NCBI GenBank assembly: GCA_003024985.2
Contig: PXIH01S0007410.1
DNA: 11,271 bases
DNA from: Euperipatoides rowelli
Lineage: Eukaryota > Onychophora > Udeonychophora > Euonychophora > Peripatopsidae
Reading direction: 5' to 3' (one strand)
This document shows positions 1 to 8,221 of the stretch, one piece after another (position 1 is the stretch's first letter; each line of letters opens with the position of its first letter). Made by a program: the position numbers and the translations under genes. The notes beneath the pieces are model-generated. The model saw only the letters and a list, made by a program, of their open reading frames with translations. It had not been told where the DNA came from and searched no databases.

Positions 1-1250
1 CCCTTTGAACATAAATGTTATTAATTTAAACCATTTTTGAGGCTAACAATGATTGTTGAATTGAGAATTGTAAAGTAAAAATGTCGGTATAATACAGTAC
101 TTGGAGTGGAAAGGGTTAAAATAAAATACATTTGAACCCAATAATCAACCGGATATTTAAAGTTTTCATTTCTTTAGCCTGACAAATTACCCGTAGGTCT
201 ACTGTTCATCTCTTTATTCTTAGTGATATGCAGTATGGGACTAAACATTTCTAAACAATTTTCCAACTAGATATGGAGTAGTTTTGATTTTATACCACTG
301 TATAGTACATCAGGTATTTGTCCACACAACAAATTTCAGGTAAATCGGAGCACAAATAACAGAGTTCTGGTATTGTTTGCAGAATTTATTCAGCCACGAG
401 TGAGTCCATTTTGAAAAAATTTGTCCAAAAACAGACTTATTTTTTTAATGTTTTTATAATGCTAAAAAAGAAAATGACATTTTTAGATTTTTTTTAAACG
501 CCACTGTAAAGAATTTGTTTCTTTATAGAATATTGGCCGAGTTATTTCATTTTTAATATAAAAACAAAATAAATACACTTATTTTCTTTAAAATAATTAC
601 AAACTTTATAAAAGAGAAGTGAAACTTTGTGAATGAATATTGTATATTATGAAAATATTGTACATATAATAAATTGTGATATGCAATAAAACGATCATAT
701 CAAATCCAATTATTATAAAATATAGGCCTATCCAATAATAATAAAAAATATCCAATCGTAATCATTATACCTTATCCTATAATATTCAGTTACATCCAGT
801 AAAATATTATCCAATATTTCTAATAATAATCAATTAAATTTAAAAAAACTCAAAGATAACTTATCAAATATGTAAAATAAAGAGTTAAAAAAGAAATACA
901 GTGGAATTGTTACATTATTTCGGGTGAACCTTCAATACGATATTACTTTGGCTTCATTTCCCAACTAAACTTGTGAAATTTTCAAATGTTCGCTTAATTT
1001 AAATGCTGCTCTAGATGACTCGAGAAACTGTTTTTTTAGTCCTCGTAAAATTTCCTGAAACAACTCGGGGAAAATTGGTTATGTGGTTAAAAAACTGAAT
1101 GTTTAGAGTAACCACTGTTAATCTGGAAGAATTCAGATTGGTAGGGCATCTTTAAATTGTAATAGTTTAATTTTTTTTCTGTACTTTTAAACCCTAAATA
1201 GGTCATATATTTCAGAAGTGTGTCTATTAAATAGTAAATACAAAATAAAT
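1..1250. other. AT-rich non-coding stretch, no gene seen
   Basis: I see no credible coding region, tRNA or transposon terminus here. The sequence is very AT-rich and stop-dense in all frames. Between about 704 and 815 the heptamer ATCCAAT occurs four times (704, 730, 750, 809) among AAT/TAA-rich sequence, with the word TATAGGCCTA at 721. The spacing is irregular, so this is not a true tandem array. It may be intron or intergenic DNA. Confidence 0.6.
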
Positions 1251-1252
1251 AA

Positions 1253-1462
1253 ATTATTTTCAACTTTTTCTATTGTGATGGTAGTTTTGATGGGCAGCAT
1301 TATAACAAACAGGCATATGATGTTTTATCGATGACTTAAAGGGCTTTTATGACAGCAGGGTTCGACACATGTGGCTGCAACAGTACAAATACCATTCCAA
1401 TTGTATTAAATGCTATTACTGGTAGTTGTTATCAACTGTTGGAATATTTTTGCCTCCGTTAA
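1253..1462 (+). pseudogene. Weak coding-like remnant, unidentified
   Basis: One + strand frame is open from 1253 to a TAA at 1337-1339, then open again for 40 codons to a TAA at 1460-1462. The composition is unlike the flanks: Cys, Gly, Thr and Asp codons are frequent, for example CDGSFDGQHYNKQAYDV before the stop and AGFDTCGCNS after it. The local GC content is also higher than in the surrounding DNA. This could be a decayed exon or transposase fragment broken by one stop. I do not recognise the family, and chance openness is possible. No initiator or splice sites can be assigned. Confidence 0.2.
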
Positions 1463-1629
1463 AAAAGAAAAAAAAATGTCTTTAGTCACTTTCCCAATTT
1501 TTGTCTATTCGTATTTTAAATTTTAATCAATTGATCACTAGCCATTTACAAAATCCCAGAAGTTTGCTTCAATATCAGTATGACTATTACCTATATAACT
1601 TTAAAAATAAAATAAATTTTCAAAGATAA

Positions 1630-1791
1630 ATTATTCCTAGTTATTTTTTTCTTTTAGATCTAGATCTAGACTATTGTTGCGCCAAAAGTTTTTCAAACAG
1701 AGTTGTATCATTTTGGAATGGTTTACCAGAAAGAGTTGTAGAATCTAAGTCAGTTGAATCTTTTAAGCATAGGTTGGATGATTTTGTTTAG
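1630..1791 (+). pseudogene. LINE polyprotein C-terminal fragment
   Basis: An open frame of 53 codons ends at TAG 1789-1791. From 1681 it encodes a tail with FSNRVVSFWNGLPERVV followed by SVESFKHRLDDF. This matches the conserved end of CR1/L2/jockey-type reverse transcriptase polyproteins: a basic 'N-R-V-V-x-x-W-N-x-L-P' block, then 'S-V-x-x-F-K-x-R-L-D'. It is the region after the reverse transcriptase and thumb, just before the natural stop. Residues 1-17 of the open frame are probably not LINE protein, because a pyrimidine run and TTTTAG lie at 1645-1656. Everything upstream is missing, so the copy is dead. The motif makes the family assignment firm, but not the clade. Confidence 0.7.
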
Positions 1792-2111
1792 TTTTAGTTT
1801 AACTATAAGAAAATGGGCTAGTATTTCAATTGTTATAATTGGTTTGTTTTTATTTTGAAATAGATCAACAAATAAAATAGTGAAGCTAGCTACAGTGTAG
1901 GTTTGTTGATATTTTTAAGCAAGGGTAGGGGAGTTTATTAAGGTTGTTTAGTATTGTAATAAGTGTATAATTGTTGATAGTTTTTTTTTAATTAAAATCC
2001 CCAAGATACAATAGCCTATTATAAAAAAAAAATATATAAAAAGATATAACTTATATATACAGTATTAAAAAAATAATAAAATTATATAGAAGAATAGTAG
2101 ATTAGGAACAG

Positions 2112-2146
2112 GGACAACCTTGCTGGACTATAGTCTGTTGTTGTCC
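2112..2146 (+). other. LINE 3' UTR stem-loop
   Basis: Seven perfect base pairs (GGACAAC with GTTGTCC) enclose a 21-nt loop containing the self-complementary word GACTATAGTC. The position, just before a short tandem tail, fits the RNA hairpin that CR1/L2-type reverse transcriptases use to select their template. The fold is visible; the role is inferred. Confidence 0.45.
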
Positions 2147-2171
2147 GGCATATTTGTATTTGTATTGTGCA

Positions 2172-2310
2172 GGCTACCAGACTTTTTACATTATCCTGTT
2201 TGCCGCTGAAACATTCCTTATGACTGCAGTAGACCTTAACTTTGGTGGCGAGTTTTTGCTGCCAGTCTAAAAACTTAATGTCTATGCCTGGACAGGTACA
2301 ATACATATTT
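2172..2310. other. GC-richer segment open on both strands
   Basis: This block follows directly after the LINE tail and is richer in GC than its flanks. On the minus strand it reads through with coding-like composition (PGIDIKFLDWQQKLATKVK, then YCSHKECFSGKQDN) as part of a frame spanning 2082-2306. On the plus strand a different frame from 2175 is open for 31 codons (FAAETFLMTAVDLNF) to a TAA near 2268. The plus strand has a TTGTGCAG acceptor-like site ending at 2172 and an ACAG/GTAC donor-like site near 2296, but no plus frame is open across both. It may be an old transposon coding fragment on the minus strand. No family is recognised and the real strand is unresolved. Confidence 0.2.
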
Positions 2311-2571
2311 TTTTCCTTTTTGAACTAATTTCTGAGTGATCAAAACTTTGCAGTGTTAATAATGGGATGATTTATAAATAATTTAAAAAAAAAAAAGATC
2401 TGATTTTTATTCCAGTTATTTTTAAAAATATGCTAGTGAGACTTGGTGTATACGTGTGAATTCTCGCTGCAGCTTAAGTTTTGCAGGCCGCTGTAAATTG
2501 ACCCATTTCAAAATGACGTCCATTTAACGTTTCCAACAAAGTGATAAATTATGTCACATTATCTATTCTAG

Positions 2572-2651
2572 TCACTTTACATCAGCTTTGGCACAAAGAT
2601 GAGGCCTTTGTGAACAGTTGCACTCAGCTGAATCACAAATATTTTAATATG
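2572..2651 (+). CDS. Possible internal exon of an unidentified gene
   Basis: An acceptor-like site (ATTATCTATTCTAG, ending 2571) is followed by 2 nt completing a codon and 26 open codons encoding TLHQLWHKDEAFVNSCTQL and then NHKYFNM. The amino-acid mix (Trp, His, Asp, Glu, Cys, Gln) is protein-like and unlike the Ile/Lys/Asn/Phe-rich junk elsewhere. A GT at 2652 (ATATG/GTGACC) is a weak donor. Without splicing there, the frame stops at 2661-2663. Ending at 2651 leaves phase 0, which is compatible with the terminal exon at 9362. The product is not recognised. The exon is short and its donor poor, so this remains a tentative call. Confidence 0.3.
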
Positions 2652-2663
2652 GTGACCGTTTGA

Positions 2664-3205
2664 ATGATTTCAATCAAATAGTGGCCACTTTAATAACTGC
2701 AAAAAATATTTCAGAATAATTCATTGTTCCAGTTACAGGAATGTTCGAGAGTACCAGTACCGTTTTAATGAATGTGCACCTCTAGCATTTGCACAGGGGC
2801 CATGAGACCTCCGGGGCTCCCAATAGTGTAATATTATGATGATATAATTGTTTTTTTCTCCCACTATAATAAATATTTTTCTCCAATTGTAAATCAGAAT
2901 CCTCATAGAAAGTACCAATAAATCTAATGGTTTAATTTTATTTTTATTTACATTTTTATCGCCTTGAATGATTGGGGGGGGGGGGGCAGTGTCCCAGTAA
3001 ATTACTTTGTTCAGGACCTATAATGATATTAACATCTTTTCCTGTTTATTTAATAATTGTAATTGTTTTATTTGATTTAAAATATCTGTTTCCATTTAAG
3101 TACATTTTTTTTTAAATTAATTATTATCTTTCATATTGCTGAATATTTGTTTTTTAAATGCATTTTTGAATAAATATTTTACTTTTCATTTTCAAATAAT
3201 TCTCA
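2664..3205. other. Gene-free AT-rich DNA, likely intron
   Basis: No convincing coding signal is present. There is a short GC-richer patch at about 2775-2830 containing AGGGGCCATGAGACC, of unknown origin, and a G13 run at 2974-2986. The rest is AT-rich with T-runs that increase towards the splice-like site at 3238. If the flanking exon calls hold, this is intron. Confidence 0.5.
2974..2986 (+). repeat. Poly-G run (13)
   Basis: A homopolymer of 13 G on the plus strand, preceded by GAATGATT and followed by CAGTGTCCC. It is the first of three plus-strand G-runs in the window. Confidence 0.95.
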
Positions 3206-3206
3206 A

Positions 3207-3244
3207 AAAATGTTTCTTTTTCTCTTTTTTTATTACAGGTAAGT
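3207..3244 (+). promoter_or_regulatory. Candidate recursive-splicing (ratchet) site
   Basis: A long pyrimidine tract from 3212 leads into TATTACAG ending at 3238. This is followed with no gap by GTAAGT (3239-3244), a perfect consensus 5' splice site. An acceptor fused to a strong donor is the hallmark of a zero-length ratchet exon used to remove long introns stepwise, known from Drosophila and from vertebrate neuronal genes. It lies about 590 bp into a possible 6.7-kb intron (2652-9361). The sequence signature is clear. Use as a splice site, and the surrounding gene model, are inference. Confidence 0.45.
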
Positions 3245-3272
3245 CGATTTGTTCCTTCATTGTATTAATCTG
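3239..3272 (+). other. Possible 34-nt exon beside the ratchet site
   Basis: From the acceptor at 3238, the next good donor is CTG/GTAAGC at 3273. This defines a 34-nt candidate exon, as in vertebrate recursive-splicing exons. Read in phase 0 after the candidate exon at 2572-2651 it meets TAA as its tenth codon, so retaining it would truncate the protein. In the +2 phase it is open (KSICSFIVLI), so an ordinary micro-exon is the alternative. Confidence 0.3.
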
Positions 3273-4603
3273 GTAAGCTTTTTAAATGTTTTTAAAATTC
3301 ATTTAGCATCACGTCTGTGAAATATGTTTTTGATAATAGGCTTATAGAGTATACAAATATTAACTTATAAAATTTTAAATCTGCAACAAGTAGATTATAA
3401 TCTTTGTCTGAAACCATTATTGTTCATAAATTGGAATTTAATATGTATAAAAGATAATGTCAAAATGCTGATTGCTTTACCTGGGTTTGTCTGGTTTTTC
3501 TTAATCGCAATTTAGCATAATAAATAAATAATTTATTCCATTTATACAGAATATTTCAGCACCAACAAGGAAATTTAGAAATGGGCTATCATTCAAAGCC
3601 TAAGGATGAAAGGAATGGGAGATGGGGGGGGGGGGGGCAATCCTATAAAATGTATTCTTTTAAAAACTTGAAGTCAATTTTATGCCTTCTTTTTTTAAAC
3701 TGAAATTAATATATTTAAATATGTCCTTGATTATCCGTTATTATTTTAAATTTATATTACATAAGTTTAAAATTTCAAACTATAGGCATTATGGCCGCCC
3801 ATAAGGCTTTTAAGCATTAAAAAACCCTGACGGTCCCTGAGTTTTATATAATTCTTTTATTAATACAATTTTTATAAGGACAATGAGAGTTATTGAGATT
3901 ACTGTCTGTCTGTGCGTCATTCCTCCTAAATATTTTAAAGTTTTTTTTTATCCTGTTTTGTTCAAATTTCTAGATAATTGATCACATGTGACCATTTAGC
4001 ACCCAATTTTTCATGACTAAGCAGCCAAATGGAGGGGGAAGGGAGCATAAATAGAAGGCAACTCCAATATCTCCATTTTTCTCACTTCTAACGTTTTTGA
4101 TGATACTCACTAGAGGTCGTTTTTGTGCATCTGGTTTTTTTTCTTTTCTTTTTATTTGAGTGCTGAATTTTCTTTTTGTTGCATCAAATGTTATTTATAG
4201 ATATTGAGAAAATGATGATAATGAAAAAGAATTATTGAAAAGAAGAATCGCTGTATTGGAAACCCAACACTCCTTTTCTTTAGCCATATGCACACGTAAG
4301 TAAGTAACAGGTGAATCAACCAGACATGCAAAGTCTAGACAAAATCCTTGTATTGCATCAAACATTATTTTTATCTTAAAGATGGAAATGTGCCAGCAAG
4401 TTTTTGCATACTTTAATAGTTATATTCTGCATGTGCACGGGGCTAAATGAAAATGCAAATAAACCCATTGTTTGTCTGAAACGTTTGTAGCTGTACTTCA
4501 CCTTTTTAGTCATAGAAAGACTATGTATTATTAGGCAACCACAAAGGAAACTAATTTGATTTACCTAATGTCTCCTAATAATTTTTTTAATGCTACTCTT
4601 AAG
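3273..4603. other. Gene-free AT-rich DNA, likely intron
   Basis: No credible coding frame or RNA gene is present. Minor structures are a G14 run (3624-3637), an 18-nt imperfect direct repeat around TTGCATCAAA (4179-4196 and 4353-4370, 16 of 18 matching), and a 9-bp inverted repeat ATTATTAGG/CCTAATAAT (4527-4535 with 4574-4582). A slightly GC-richer patch at 3785-3840 is unexplained. Confidence 0.5.
3624..3637 (+). repeat. Poly-G run (14)
   Basis: A homopolymer of 14 G on the plus strand within GGGAGAT...CAATCC. Second of the three plus-strand G-runs. Confidence 0.95.
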
Positions 4604-4611
4604 GGTTATAG
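4604..4611 (+). repeat. hAT target-site duplication, left copy
   Basis: GGTTATAG immediately before the hAT left terminus. The identical octamer lies at 5042-5049 directly after the right end. Eight base pairs is the duplication length made by hAT transposases. Confidence 0.85.
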
Positions 4612-5041
4612 CAGGGGTTCCTAATCTTTTTGTACCCTAGAGCACATTATAAAATACCGGTAGGGCGGCAGCACCATCTATATTTTCCGTAATGACAAAA
4701 ATATATGCGCAGATGTCAAAAACACGGTAGAATCTGGATTGTATCGCCTGTATTTAGACAATTCTCTAACTATCCTCACCGATACATTCAGCCGTCTGTG
4801 TGCATTGCACTCAAGTTCGTCCACGTTAACTTGGCACAAAAGGTGGAATTAAAGAGGTCGATTTACAAGAAAACAAATGCGTAAAATTGGCTGCCTAACA
4901 ACTCACAATCTAAATCAATGGAATCCGGTCGCCGCCAAGTTAACTTGAACAAGCTTTCATTTCATGGTCGAACAGCGGCGGGCACACAAAAATTGATCGG
5001 CGGGTGCCATGGTGCCTGCGGTTACAGGGTTGGAAACCTTT
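4612..5041. mobile_element. Non-autonomous hAT element, 430 bp
   Basis: The element begins CAGGGGTTCCTAATCTTTTT, close to the widespread hAT terminal inverted repeat of the form CAGGGGTTCCCAACCTTTTT. The right end, read inward on the minus strand, is AAAGGTTTCCAACC, a degraded version of the same repeat. Both ends abut an exact 8-bp duplication, GGTTATAG. Near the right end it carries CGGCGGGTGCCATGGTGCC, a subterminal word I associate with hAT-type elements of animals. Internally it has an inverted pair GTTAACTTGGC (4825-4835) and GCCAAGTTAAC (4934-4944). It is more GC-rich than its surroundings. At 430 bp, with no open frame of useful length, it encodes no transposase and must have been moved by an autonomous relative. 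Intact duplications with diverged termini suggest a moderately old insertion. Confidence 0.85.
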
Positions 5042-5049
5042 GGTTATAG
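5042..5049 (+). repeat. hAT target-site duplication, right copy
   Basis: GGTTATAG, identical to 4604-4611, directly abutting the right end of the hAT element. Confidence 0.85.
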
Positions 5050-5554
5050 TGTTATTCGACGAGTATCTCAATGTTTATCATGATCAACCGAGTCATTATG
5101 ATTTTTTTCCTACACCAAATTTTTGAGTGTAATGTCTTCATATACTGTATAACAGACGATTATGGATCTTATGGCTTCTAAAAAAAAAAGCAATGATCTT
5201 TACTTGTTTATGCAATTATTTTTGTTGTTAAATTTGATTTTTCAGATTAAATTAACTATCCGGAGCAGATATTATTTTACAATAGATGACGTAAAGATTT
5301 TTCAGACTGGGATCATATAGAGACAAAGAAGAGTTAGTAAAAGAGGTGGGATTGAAGAGATGAGAAATGGTGTAGAAGAAAAATCAGCTTTGAGAATAAA
5401 GAGAGAAATAAGGGAAGAGTGATAGCTATATACATGTTAAACGGATTGACTTGTTGCTCAGGCAAGGATAAAGAGACAAATGGGAGGTGAATTAACATAT
5501 CCAAAGAAATGGATATGAAATATCCTTGGTGTCATAAAAGATTTGATACTTGTT
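5050..5554. other. Gene-free stretch, purine-rich from 5320
   Basis: No coding region is supported. From about 5320 the plus strand becomes purine-rich (GAAGAGTTAGTAAAAGAGG and similar words) and stays so into the left arm of the large inverted repeat. The matching pyrimidine-rich stretch in the right arm is at about 6930-7025. Similarity between arms outside 5555-7010 is too weak for me to call. Confidence 0.5.
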
Positions 5555-7010
5555 TTGTGAAATTATGAAACAGAGAAGATAAAAAGAGAAAGAATAAAGA
5601 TTTGGGGTTGATTTAAATGATGGAGAAGAATAAGTGGATTCATTTGTCAATATTTAACAATACAATTTATGCAGTGATTTGTATTTATAATATATTATCA
5701 GTGTTAATTTTAATAAAGAATTGTTTTAGTTTTACTTTAAAAGTCATGTTTTTTCTTCATGATTGATCAAATAATTAAGAAAGATTTTTGTCATCACTCA
5801 TAATTATCCATAATTACTAGCGCAATACTGGCCTCAGTATTCAGACCATGGAGATAATCGATTTAAAGAGACCACATTGGAAATACAATACGGCATGAAT
5901 AAAATATTCTTTATCAATAATAATAATAATGGATTATTCTATTTTTATACATTAACGGGATATTACCATAATGTTTCATTCAATAATTAATGCCTACAAG
6001 AATAATATTTAATTTATTTTTCAACTTAGATTTTTACTTATCGAATTTGTTGTAGTTTTAGAGGTTCAATATTTTTACAATCGTTATATTTGTAAATAAT
6101 CTATTGCAAGATTTTTTTTACAAAGTATTTTCTGTTGAGTTATTCCCGGTAATATTAAATGGTTATTAGCTTACTTGACTACTGTTTGTAAATGTATTTT
6201 AAAGAACTGTAAAACGGTTAATTTAGCATTAAACGTTTTAATAGGCTAGTCATTATCGCTAATAACACTGCATTGTTCTGGCTGTGAATGTTGTTATAGA
6301 GAATCTTTTCAATATTAAAAAATAAATAAAAGTAAATCAGACTGAGTTAGTAACAAAATGCTGAAAGCAGCATTGTTAATCGAAATTGCATAATCTTTTA
6401 AAAGAACAATAAATTCAATAAGCAAAAATAATAAAATAAAAACACGATTGTAGGCCATTGTTTTTAATTATAGAAACATTATAGTAATATCCCATTAATG
6501 TATAAAAAACGAATGACCATTTATTATTACCGATAAGAAATATTTTACTTATCATATTGTATTTCCCAAGCACTCTACTTTAGCCGATGATCTCCGAGGT
6601 TTTGCATATTGAGTACACTATTTCGCTAGTTATTAAAGGAAAATTAAAAACAACGACGCTGTCATCATGACTACAAAAATATTTTTAATTTTCTTGTAAA
6701 CGGCTCAATAATGTTCAATTGTTTTAATTATTTGATCGAATATGAAGAAGAATTGAATGAAATGACTTTTCAGGTAACAATAAAACCAATTAGTATCTGT
6801 TAATATTAGCATTGATAATATATATGAATACTTTTTATTAATTATTACTGTAGTTTAGCTTTTGGTGAATTTATAATTGTTTGGCTTTCACAATTAATAA
6901 TCTATTTTCAAAGGTAGCTGAATCACTTGCTCATCCTTTATTTCCTCATCTCCCTTCTTTATTCTATCTTTTCTTTTACTTCACTTCCTCATTTCATAAT
7001 TTTCTTTTAA
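5555..7010. repeat. Large imperfect inverted repeat (~1.45 kb)
   Basis: Two arms of roughly 660 and 780 bp fold back on each other around a centre near 6225. Paired blocks are: 5559-5599 with 6958-7005 (purine/pyrimidine-rich); 5691-5712 with 6800-6822; 5753-5778 with 6724-6749 (23 of 26 matching); 5811-5822 with 6624-6635 (11 of 12); 5942-5977 with 6473-6508 (34 of 36); 6160-6181 with 6247-6268; and the core 6211-6222 with 6228-6239 (11 of 12, 5-nt loop). The order is perfectly mirrored, and the offset drifts by about 100 nt through insertions, mainly near 6636-6723. No coding frame lies inside. It could be an old foldback transposon, or an inverted duplication. Transcribed, it would form one long hairpin RNA. 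The mirror pairing is plain; origin and function are not. Confidence 0.85.
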
Positions 7011-7180
7011 TTTTTTTTATTTCTTCACCATATTTATTATATGTATTTTATTGATCGTTATTTGTTATTTTATTGTTATTGTTGCTATATTGTGTTATTA
7101 TATTATTGCTACTGTGATTGTCATGTATTATCATTAGCCAAAATTCTATTATCGCTTGCATTTTAGAAATACTTTTCAAG

Positions 7181-7508
7181 TTTGTCAATTTAGTTTTATT
7201 TTGACAAAAAAAATGTATGTTTAATTCATCAAATTTTCTTATTTCATTTAAAAATGTGTGAAAATCTAACTTTTATACCATGTAAGACAATAGTGATGAC
7301 ATCATCTTATACAGAAATCAAAGCAAACACCTGGTGTTTGCTTTGATTTCTGTATAAGATGATGTAATATATGATGTAACAGATGATGTCATCACTATTG
7401 TCTAACATTGTATAAAACTTAGATTTTCATACCTTTTCAAATGAAATAAGAAAGTTTGATGAATTAAACATACATTATTTTGTTCAAATAAAACTAAATT
7501 GACAAAGT
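7181..7508. repeat. Near-perfect foldback palindrome (~330 bp)
   Basis: The left arm is 7181-7331 and the right arm 7333-7508, with a single-base centre. The inner 33 bp are perfect (7299-7331 with 7333-7365; core AAGCAAACACC/GGTGTTTGCTT). The right arm then carries 24 extra bases (7366-7389). Pairing resumes with GACAATAGTGATG (7286-7298) against 7390-7402 and continues, with scattered mismatches, to TTTGTCAATTTAG against CTAAATTGACAAA. Removing the 24-nt insert makes the arms equal, about 151 bp each. It looks like a palindromic MITE or a recent inverted duplication. No target duplication or transposase is seen. Arm similarity is far higher than in the repeat at 5555-7010, so it is younger or maintained. 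Confidence 0.9.
7354..7389 (+). repeat. GATGATGT-type triplication in one palindrome arm
   Basis: The right arm reads three related units, AAGATGATGT, AATATATGATGT and AACAGATGATGT, where the left arm has a single ATCATCTT counterpart. This tandem expansion accounts for the 24-nt asymmetry and must post-date formation of the palindrome. Confidence 0.7.
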
Positions 7509-7527
7509 TTAAAATAGCATTGACACT

Positions 7528-8221
7528 TTAACTGTTCAAAAACGTTGTAAGACTTTAGTCTATCCTGACGAATGAAAGACAAAAAAAAAAGAGAAGAAAC
7601 TAATTAAAATGGAAACAGAGACATTGAGGTTAACTTGTAAAGCAGAGATGTACAACTGTAATTGGACTTGTTCTAATCATTTTACAATTACTTTTATAGA
7701 AAAGACATGCTACTATTTTCAATTACTCTAATTGATCGACTGAATTGATTACAAGCCTGGCTGATGCTAGAACTATGTGGACTTGACTTCATCATTGAAG
7801 GATTTGACATCATTATTACATGAGAAACTCTTATTGCTGGCTGCAGCTATCTAAATAGATTGAATATTTTGAAATGGGGGAAAAAAAAAAGAATCAGACT
7901 TATTTTCTTTATCTGCTTATTGAATGAACAATTTGACCACTCATGATCAACAGATCTCTTTTTCTTTTAAATCATATTGGGGGGGGGGGGGGGGGGGGAA
8001 ACAAAATATGAGCATTCAAAACCTCAAAATCAATTCAATAAGATCATCATACATTCCCATTTCATTAAAAAAAAAAAGAAATGTTATTTTAATTCGATTT
8101 TTTACCATCCTCTTAGAATAAACTTTTTTGAGCAAATGGTCTCAAAAACAGATGATTGGGTATTGAAATTTACTAATACAAGGAACCCTATTTGTGCACC
8201 TCTCTCCCATCCCCAATAATG
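7528..8221. other. Gene-free AT-rich DNA with G20 run
   Basis: I find no supported gene. The short open frames over 7924-8219 run straight through the G20 homopolymer and have no protein-like composition. Other simple runs are A-tracts near 7580, 7880 and 8069. Confidence 0.55.
7979..7998 (+). repeat. Poly-G run (20)
   Basis: Twenty consecutive G on the plus strand, preceded by ATCATATT and followed by AAACAAAATATG. It is the longest of three plus-strand G-runs. Runs this long can form quadruplexes and are often miscounted by sequencing. Confidence 0.9.

Larger units (their letters stand above)
1630..2167 (+). mobile_element. 5'-truncated CR1/L2-like LINE, 3' end
   Basis: This appears to be the last part of a non-LTR retrotransposon: the C-terminal tail of the polyprotein, about 320 bp of AT-rich 3' UTR, then a terminal stem-loop and a short tandem tail. 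The stem pairs GGACAAC (2112-2118) with GTTGTCC (2140-2146), and the loop contains the palindrome GACTATAGTC. It is followed by repeats of ATTTGT/TTGTAT ending near 2167. A 3' stem-loop followed by short tandem repeats is typical of CR1/L2-group LINEs, whose reverse transcriptase recognises the 3' end. The 5' truncation point lies somewhere near 1630-1660. I could not find a target duplication. Linking the stem-loop to the coding tail rests on order and spacing only. Confidence 0.6.

Noticed and set aside
704-815. Tandem array of ATCCAAT
   Set aside because: Only four copies at irregular spacing in AT-rich DNA, so not a repeat array.
1362-1371. Box B-like GGTTCGACAC
   Set aside because: No box A at a suitable distance upstream and no cloverleaf pairing around it.
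2733-2918. 61-codon minus-strand open frame
   Set aside because: Half is AT-rich Ile/Asn junk. The GC-richer part (CANARGAHSL) is short and matches nothing I recognise.
7924-8219. Two overlapping plus-strand open frames of 65 and 80 codons
   Set aside because: Both run through the G20 homopolymer as a poly-Gly stretch and then low-complexity Lys/Ile/Ser sequence. No splice sites or motifs support them.
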